Shown: piece after piece, positions 27,741-32,063 of the stretch | Layout of the letters: each line of letters begins with the position of its first letter | How positions within the stretch are numbered: position 1 is the first letter of the stretch | From: Chitinophagaceae bacterium | Lineage (GTDB): Bacteria > Bacteroidota > Bacteroidia > Chitinophagales > Chitinophagaceae | Assembly (NCBI GenBank): GCA_947451985.1 | Contig: CANGBQ010000008.1 | Location: 1-32,063, forward strand | Direction: 5' to 3' | DNA: 32,063 bases | Made by a program: the position numbers and the translations under genes | The notes under the pieces: generated by a model | Told to the model about the DNA's origin: nothing | Databases searched by the model: none | What the model saw: the letters and a program-made list of their open reading frames with translations, nothing else

Positions 27741-29117
27741 ATGCAGGCTTGGAAAGATTATCAGTCACAAAACAAAGACAGATTTTTAAATGAATTGCTG
27801 GAACTGCTGCGCATCCCCAGCGTAAGTGCCAAAAGTGAGCACAAAGCAGATATGATCCGTTGCGCCGAGGCGTTCAAACAAAGATTGCTTGAAGCAGGTG
27901 CCGATACAGTCGAAATATATCCAACCGACGGACATCCCATTGTGTATGGAGAAAAAATAATTGACCCGAGCAAACCAACCGTATTAGTGTACGGACATTA
28001 CGATGTTCAACCGGCCGAACCTTTAGAACTATGGACCAATGGGCCTTTCGATCCGACCATTGTAGACGGAAAAATTTTCGCCAGAGGAAGCTGCGACGAC
28101 AAAGGCCAGGTATATATGCATGTAAAGGCATTGGAAACGCTGGTGCAAACCAATTCACTCTCCGGCAATATCAAATTTTGCATTGAAGGAGAAGAAGAAG
28201 TAGGGTCACCCAATCTGGGCAAGTTTGTTGCCCAACACAAAGAATTGCTCAAAGCAGATTGTGTGCTCATCAGCGACAGCGCCATGATCAGTTTGGATAC
28301 GCCGAGTATTGACATTGGGGTAAGAGGCTTGAGTTATATAGAAGTGGAAGTAACAGGACCCAATCGTGATTTGCACAGTGGTGTATATGGAGGAGCGGTA
28401 GCCAATCCGATTACCATCTTAGCAAAAATGATTGCCTCCTTACACGATGAAAACAATCACATCACCATTCCCGGATTCTATGATGACGTGGTAGTAGCCA
28501 CTCCCGATGAAAGAGCGTTAATGGCCAAAGCACCTTTCAACGAGAACGACTATGCGAAAGATTTGGGTGTACAAGCATTGTGGGGTGAAAAGGGGTATAC
28601 CACCAATGAAAGAACGGGCATCCGTCCTACGTTGGAATTGAATGGCATTTGGGGTGGTTATACCGGCGAAGGCGCTAAGACCGTATTGCCTTCAAAAGCA
28701 TACGCTAAAATTTCAGCCAGACTCGTACCGAATCAGATTTCAAAAAAAATGACCGATTTGCTGATCAATCATTTTGCCAAAATAGCACCGCCTTATGTGA
28801 CTGTAAAGGCATCTTTACACCACGGGGGAGAGCCTTACATGACCCCCATTGACAGTGTGGCATATCAAGCTGCTTCCAAAGCCATGGAAACAACCTTTGG
28901 CAAAGCCCCTATCCCTGTGAGAGGCGGCGGCAGCATTCCTATCTGTGCATTGTTTGAAAAAGAGCTGGGCATTAAGATTGTATTTATGGGATTTGGATTG
29001 GACAGCGACAACCTGCATAGTCCAAATGAAAAATATGATATTGCCAACTACTATAAAGGCATCGAGACGATTCCATATTTTCATCACTTTTTTGCAGAGA
29101 TGAACGTATCCATATGA
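27741..29117 (+). CDS. M20-family dipeptidase (CNDP2/carnosinase-like)
   Basis: This is a 458-aa cytoplasmic dizinc metallopeptidase. Candidate ligands are His86 (VYGHYDVQP), Asp119 or Asp120 (ARGSCDDKGQ), the Glu pair 151/152 (IEGEEEVGS), Asp179 (LISDSAM) and His426 (DNLHSPNEKYDI). A dimerisation lid domain lies between about 190 and 390 (SYIEVEVTGPNRDLHSGVYG). Eukaryotic relatives hydrolyse dipeptides such as Cys-Gly and carnosine. There is no signal peptide. The gene is followed 6 bp after its stop by a strong terminator, closing this transcription unit. Confidence 0.94.
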   Translation: MQAWKDYQSQNKDRFLNELLELLRIPSVSAKSEHKADMIRCAEAFKQRLLEAGADTVEIYPTDGHPIVYGEKIIDPSKPTVLVYGHYDVQPAEPLELWTNGPFDPTIVDGKIFARGSCDDKGQVYMHVKALETLVQTNSLSGNIKFCIEGEEEVGSPNLGKFVAQHKELLKADCVLISDSAMISLDTPSIDIGVRGLSYIEVEVTGPNRDLHSGVYGGAVANPITILAKMIASLHDENNHITIPGFYDDVVVATPDERALMAKAPFNENDYAKDLGVQALWGEKGYTTNERTGIRPTLELNGIWGGYTGEGAKTVLPSKAYAKISARLVPNQISKKMTDLLINHFAKIAPPYVTVKASLHHGGEPYMTPIDSVAYQAASKAMETTFGKAPIPVRGGGSIPICALFEKELGIKIVFMGFGLDSDNLHSPNEKYDIANYYKGIETIPYFHHFFAEMNVSI

Positions 29118-29123
29118 TTGAAT

Positions 29124-29155
29124 AAAAAAGCCTCGAATAACTCGGGGCTTTTTTT
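29124..29155 (+). terminator. Intrinsic terminator of the dipeptidase gene
   Basis: A 13-bp stem (29124-29136 with 29142-29154, one G-U-type pair) with a 5-nt loop is flanked by A6 and a T7 run ending at 29155. Because A- and T-runs flank the GC core, it could also work on the minus strand. Confidence 0.88.
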
Positions 29156-29219
29156 ATAGGCTTGTTGTTTTGAGAAACAAATTCAAAACTGTTTATAGAA
29201 GCAGTTTGAGAATAATTAA

Positions 29220-29248
29220 TTTGGCATTCCTGACGACAAATAGGTTTG
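29220..29248 (+). promoter_or_regulatory. Consensus Bacteroidetes promoter in a gap without a long ORF
   Basis: TTTG at 29220-29223, a 17-bp spacer and TAGGTTTG at 29241-29248 match the TTTG / TAnnTTTG consensus without mismatch. It points away from the dipeptidase terminator and toward a second terminator at 29478. No long ORF follows for about 330 bp. Expected start of transcription is near 29253. Confidence 0.6.
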
Positions 29249-29252
29249 TAAA

Positions 29253-29512
29253 CACCAACGGTCATTTTTAGCGCTCCTACATAAGGCTATTTTTACGTCA
29301 GATTCATTCAATAATCATTGGAATAATAGGAAATCAGATATAACCGTTGTAATAGACCGTAAACTGATGCTTCTGAACCGATAGAATAAAAACTGTGTTT
29401 ATTCCTGGATGGTTGGGAATGGAAGAAGAAATTACAGAATAGCAATTGCAAAAGATTGCAAAACTGTAAAATCGTTCGAAGGCGGGGTTTAATACACCCG
29501 CCTTCTTTTTTT
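29253..29512 (+). ncRNA. Candidate structured non-coding RNA, family not recognised
   Basis: This stretch lies between a consensus promoter and an intrinsic terminator and has no ORF over 40 codons. Perfect inverted repeats seen by eye: 29256-29262 with 29343-29349 (7 bp; the same 5' arm could instead pair with 29355-29360); 29306-29312 with 29317-29324 (7 bp, one bulge); 29384-29390 with 29398-29404 (7 bp, 7-nt loop); and a nested pair, 29432-29437 with 29464-29469 enclosing 29442-29446 with 29455-29459. The terminator hairpin closes it. I see no tmRNA, RNase P, SRP or 6S hallmark. The 5' end is inferred from the promoter. A short peptide frame (29409-29492) also runs through it, so a leader-peptide or small-protein transcript is the alternative. 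Confidence 0.5.
29478..29512 (+). terminator. Intrinsic terminator with no annotated gene directly upstream
   Basis: A perfect 9-bp GC-rich stem (29478-29486 with 29497-29505) with a 10-nt loop is followed by T7 (29506-29512). The nearest upstream long gene already ends in its own terminator at 29155, so this one should serve a separate transcript. Confidence 0.85.
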
Positions 29513-29518
29513 ATACGT

Positions 29519-29554
29519 ATCTACGACAATTCATTCAGCCATTTCTTCGTAGAT
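29519..29554. repeat. 8-bp inverted repeat upstream of the YdcF-like gene
   Basis: ATCTACGA (29519-29526) and TCGTAGAT (29547-29554) are perfect inverted copies separated by 20 bp, ending 24 bp before the ATG. The right arm overlaps TAGATTTA (29550-29557), a one-mismatch -7 box. This could be an operator or chance. Confidence 0.35.
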
Positions 29555-29578
29555 TTAGCTTATTGAAACTTACTGCTC

Positions 29579-30328
29579 ATGCATTATTTTTTATCGTCTT
29601 TACTGGCATACTTACTCACGCCATTCTATTGGTTGGCGGCATTGACCTGCTTGGGCTTCTTGGCCAAATCGGCTGAGAAAAGAAAACGATATGCCATAGC
29701 AGCACTGATGCTGTTTCTGTTGTTCAGTAACAATTGGCTGCTCATCAGTTATGCACGTTACTGGCAACAGCCAAATACCAAAGTGTCCTCCTCAAAGACA
29801 TATAGCAGTGCCATTCTATTGGGTGGTTTTGGAAGTCCCGGGGCCAGTGAAGAAGGCTATTTCAATGGAACAGCCGATCGGTTTATCCAGGCCGCCAAAC
29901 AGTACAAATTGGGAAAGATTCAGCATATCCTCATCTCTGGCGGCAATGGAAAAAATGAGGTGGCCACGTTTAATGAAGCCTCCTGGGCGAAGAAAGAATT
30001 GATGGTTTTTGGGATACCCGACAGCGCCATCCTGGTCGAAGACGCTTCTGCCAATACCGCAGACAATGCAGCCATCGCTAAAAAAATACTTGATTCTTTG
30101 AAACTTACACCACCCTACCTATTGATTACTTCTGCACACCACATGCCCAGGGCCAGTTTGCTTTTCAAAAAAGCAGGCCTGAACACCCACTCACTCTCTT
30201 GTAATTATATCTCTGGAAATGAAAAATACCGATGGGAGGATTGCATACCAAGGGCCGATGTATTATTCAACTGGAGTTTCTATTTTAAAGAAACCTTCGC
30301 GTATTGGCTTTATCGTCTCAAAGGATGA
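29579..30328 (+). CDS. YdcF/ElyC/SanA-like DUF218 membrane protein
   Basis: The 249-aa product has two N-terminal membrane segments (about 5-28 and 38-57) followed by a DUF218 domain. Family motifs are SAILLGGFGSP, HILISGGNGKNE, EDASANTADNA and LLITSAHHMPRA. DUF218 proteins are linked in E. coli to envelope integrity and peptidoglycan or enterobacterial common antigen metabolism (ElyC, SanA); no reaction is firmly established. The conserved acidic and glycine motifs are intact. It follows the candidate RNA locus and an inverted repeat, and converges on the FISUMP gene 50 bp away without a clear terminator. Confidence 0.88.
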   Translation: MHYFLSSLLAYLLTPFYWLAALTCLGFLAKSAEKRKRYAIAALMLFLLFSNNWLLISYARYWQQPNTKVSSSKTYSSAILLGGFGSPGASEEGYFNGTADRFIQAAKQYKLGKIQHILISGGNGKNEVATFNEASWAKKELMVFGIPDSAILVEDASANTADNAAIAKKILDSLKLTPPYLLITSAHHMPRASLLFKKAGLNTHSLSCNYISGNEKYRWEDCIPRADVLFNWSFYFKETFAYWLYRLKG

Positions 30329-30378
30329 TTCACCAAACTTCTTATCATTTATAGAGAGGTGGTATAAGCAGCGAATTG

Positions 30379-31029
30379 CTAATCTTTAATTACTCTTACT
30401 GAGAATCCACCCATTTTGATGCTGTTTTGCCTGCCTAATGCAGTACTTTTGAAGTCAAGGCCTCTGCACCAAGATTGTTTTGAATTGTCGGCAGGAGCAC
30501 ACCACCAATAGCCGTTGCTGCCGAGCTTAATAAATCCACCATTGTTGCTTCTAAATCCTCCTGGCAAAGCATCAAAACCGCTACTGTTGGTTCCATTTTC
30601 ATTGTTTTTCCAGCCTTTCTTGGATTTTAACTTCATTCCGGCAACAGAAGCACCGCCTACAAATGATTCAAGATTAGACCATTCTAAATCAGTCGGCACA
30701 TGCCAGCCCTCCGGAGCGATGCCTCTTGGGTCATTTACAGCATACCAATTGTATAACTTTCCGAATTTCTCTCCATTTTTACTGTTGTTTTCATAATAGC
30801 ACCAAGCTGCCTCTCCCGCTGCCCCATAAGTCTCCCATTCTTTAGCTGTTTTCGCTTCGGGAATGGCATCACCATTTTTAAAACTAGACACTTCTAAATT
30901 TTTAACTGCCCAAACCTGATCTCCAATCTTTACACTTGAAAATTCAATAATATTTAATTGGACATTCTGTGATTGGCCTTGAAGAAAAAGAAAGCAGCAA
31001 GAAGAGATAAAAAAACAGATTGTTTTCAT
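30379..31029 (-). CDS. Secreted FISUMP-domain protein
   Basis: The 216-aa product has a signal peptide (MKTICFFISSCCFLFLQGQSQ) and then a single FISUMP domain (Fibrobacter succinogenes major paralogous domain). Typical motifs are VKIGDQVWAVKNLEV, FGKLYNWYAV, APEGWHVPTDLEW, FDALPGGFRSNNGGF, YWWCAPA and GFSVRVIKD. This C-type-lectin-like extracellular domain is abundant in Bacteroidetes and Fibrobacteres; its ligand is generally unknown. No T9SS sorting tail or second domain is present, so it is probably periplasmic or released. It is transcribed divergently from the next gene across 126 bp in which I found no convincing promoter. Confidence 0.9.
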   Translation of the reverse strand: MKTICFFISSCCFLFLQGQSQNVQLNIIEFSSVKIGDQVWAVKNLEVSSFKNGDAIPEAKTAKEWETYGAAGEAAWCYYENNSKNGEKFGKLYNWYAVNDPRGIAPEGWHVPTDLEWSNLESFVGGASVAGMKLKSKKGWKNNENGTNSSGFDALPGGFRSNNGGFIKLGSNGYWWCAPADNSKQSWCRGLDFKSTALGRQNSIKMGGFSVRVIKD

Positions 31030-31155
31030 ATGCTTTATTTATATATTGAAATGAAGTTAATAAAATTTTAAGGAAAAACATCCTCTTTTGCCCACAACAA
31101 AAATCAATTATTCATTATATTCGTTGCCTATCTTTTACATATTAAAATATTCCAA

Positions 31156-31806
31156 ATGAAACCAATGAAGCAATTATTATTGATCATCATATTGTTTACA
31201 GGTATTTCAGCCAGTGGTCAATTTATGGGAGAATCTGCCAAACAGATTTACAAATCACCTAATTACAAAGAAGTATTGGAGACGCACCATACAGTAGCTA
31301 TATTGCCTTTCAAGGCTACAATCTCCTACAAGAGAACACCTAAAAATTTCAATGCCGAAGCAAATACAGCAGAAGAAAAAAAATTGGGGCTAAATATGCA
31401 AGAAGGCATGTTTACTTATTTATTGAGAAAAAGCGACAAATACACTGTGCAGTTTCAGGACATTCAACGAACCAATGCGTTGTTGAAACAGAAAGAATTG
31501 TTTGATCATTTGGATGAAATACTCCCTGATTCTTTGTGCAAAGTATTAAATGTAGATGCCGTCATCAAATGTACCTACGAGTATGAAAAAACAGGAAGCG
31601 AAGCCGGCGCGATTGTTTCTGCTGTATTGATTGGGAACGCCAAAACCGGCTCGGGTGGTTTGACCATGCAAATCAATGACAAAAAACAAGGTGATTTGGT
31701 ATGGCGTTTTTACAAAGAAATGAACGAAAGCATCACCAGCAACGCCAATGAAATCATGGACAGAATGATGAGAAAAGTTTCGCGCAACTTCCCTTACGAA
31801 AAATAA
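31156..31806 (+). CDS. Secreted protein, CsgG/LpoB-like (tentative)
   Basis: The 216-aa product begins with a signal peptide (MKPMKQLLLIIILFTGISASGQ; a second ATG at 31165 is possible). No lipobox cysteine is seen. The mature part has the order found in CsgG/LpoB-type periplasmic proteins: a first strand HTVAILPFKATISYK, a helix LGLNMQEGMFTYLLRK, YTVQFQDIQRTNALLKQ, then LCKVLNVDAVIKCTYEY and a glycine/alanine strand region. A C-terminal helix ends MMRKVSRNFPYEK. The family guess is inference from the AILPF-type strand and the D-A-V-I strand. It is followed 18 bp later by another same-strand gene. Confidence 0.75.
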   Translation: MKPMKQLLLIIILFTGISASGQFMGESAKQIYKSPNYKEVLETHHTVAILPFKATISYKRTPKNFNAEANTAEEKKLGLNMQEGMFTYLLRKSDKYTVQFQDIQRTNALLKQKELFDHLDEILPDSLCKVLNVDAVIKCTYEYEKTGSEAGAIVSAVLIGNAKTGSGGLTMQINDKKQGDLVWRFYKEMNESITSNANEIMDRMMRKVSRNFPYEK

Positions 31807-31824
31807 TAACCCCAGCAGGATTTT

Positions 31825-32063
31825 ATGACATTCGAAGAGGCCTTTCAAAAATACATTCACAACCAGAAAGTAGTTGGCTGGGGATTCAGGCAACAAAAGC
31901 GGGTACAGTTACCCGATGGAAATTTTTCCTTTCCTTGTGGGTATTATACTGAATATGAAAATGGCTATAAGTTAATCGCTAGTGGTGAGTCATTGGGTAA
32001 TACACCCGTACAAGAGGCCCTCATACTAGATCCCAACTTTGTGCCCATTGCCAGGGATACCGA
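31825..32063 (+). CDS. Hypothetical protein, cut by the window end
   Basis: An ATG at 31825 opens a frame without stop to the end of the window (79 complete codons). The peptide starts MTFEEAFQKYIHNQKVVGWG and contains VQLPDGNFSFPCGYYTEYE and ALILDPNFVPIARD. There is no signal peptide. AGGA at 31817-31820, 4 nt before the ATG, is Shine-Dalgarno-like, which is uncommon in this window. No family recognised. It lies 18 bp after the CsgG/LpoB-like gene and is probably in the same operon. Confidence 0.65.
   Translation, partial: MTFEEAFQKYIHNQKVVGWGFRQQKRVQLPDGNFSFPCGYYTEYENGYKLIASGESLGNTPVQEALILDPNFVPIARDT

Noticed and set aside
29165-29209. Two further hairpins just after the dipeptidase terminator (29165-29180 and 29183-29209)
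   Set aside because: They lie upstream of the candidate promoter and lack a T-run; in an AT-rich gap, short stems of this kind are expected by chance.
28984-29265. 93-codon minus-strand frame across the dipeptidase end and its terminator
   Set aside because: It overlaps the dipeptidase coding region and runs through a strong hairpin; no domain is seen.
1-32063. Insertion sequences, prophage, CRISPR arrays, toxin-antitoxin or defence islands
   Set aside because: No transposase, integrase, phage gene, regularly spaced repeat or defence-gene signature was found; the window is mostly core genes.

Overview
The window looks like chromosomal DNA of a Bacteroidetes bacterium, most likely Chitinophagaceae or a close relative (inference). 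The evidence is the type IX secretion (T9SS) translocon gene sprA, two genes for T9SS cargo with different C-terminal sorting domains, a FISUMP-domain protein, a short primary-type sigma factor without region 1.1, promoter-like TAnnTTTG elements, and few Shine-Dalgarno sequences. No rRNA, tRNA, insertion sequence, prophage or CRISPR array was seen. Gene content is mostly core.

Layout. Positions 1-10277 are all on the plus strand: a 5'-truncated OmpA/beta-propeller protein, dprA, guaB, a DUF4105 membrane protein, an alpha/beta hydrolase, a large gliding-motility-type (T9SS type B) surface protein, an SDR oxidoreductase and a small secreted protein. Positions 10282-18169 are on the minus strand and hold sprA (2424 aa), with ruvA just upstream of it. 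fabH and an S8 subtilase with a T9SS type A tail follow on the plus strand (18286-21271). These converge, with no spacer, on an RsmB-type rRNA methyltransferase; odhB and an rpoD-like sigma gene lie upstream of it on the minus strand (21272-24693). From 24916 a plus-strand group encodes a START-like protein, a possible 36-aa membrane peptide, an LptF/LptG permease, a Tat-signal Mn-type superoxide dismutase and an M20 dipeptidase ending in a strong terminator. A 461-bp gap without a long ORF follows, then a YdcF-like protein, a minus-strand FISUMP protein, a CsgG/LpoB-like secreted protein and a gene cut by the window end.

How the genes relate. The main theme is envelope and secretion. SprA is the outer-membrane T9SS channel, the S8 protease (type A tail) and the CHU_C protein (type B tail) are its likely cargo, and the first gene has the five-blade propeller / CRD / OmpA order of the T9SS component PorE. 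LptF/G, YdcF, DUF4105 and the OmpA protein add envelope functions. guaB, fabH, odhB, dprA, ruvA, rsmB and rpoD are housekeeping.

The most interesting unexplained signal is the gap at 29118-29578. It contains a consensus Bacteroidetes promoter (TTTG-N17-TAGGTTTG at 29220-29248), several perfect inverted repeats, and a second intrinsic terminator (29478-29512) with no long ORF before it. This layout fits an independent structured RNA of about 260 nt that matches no RNA family I recognise.
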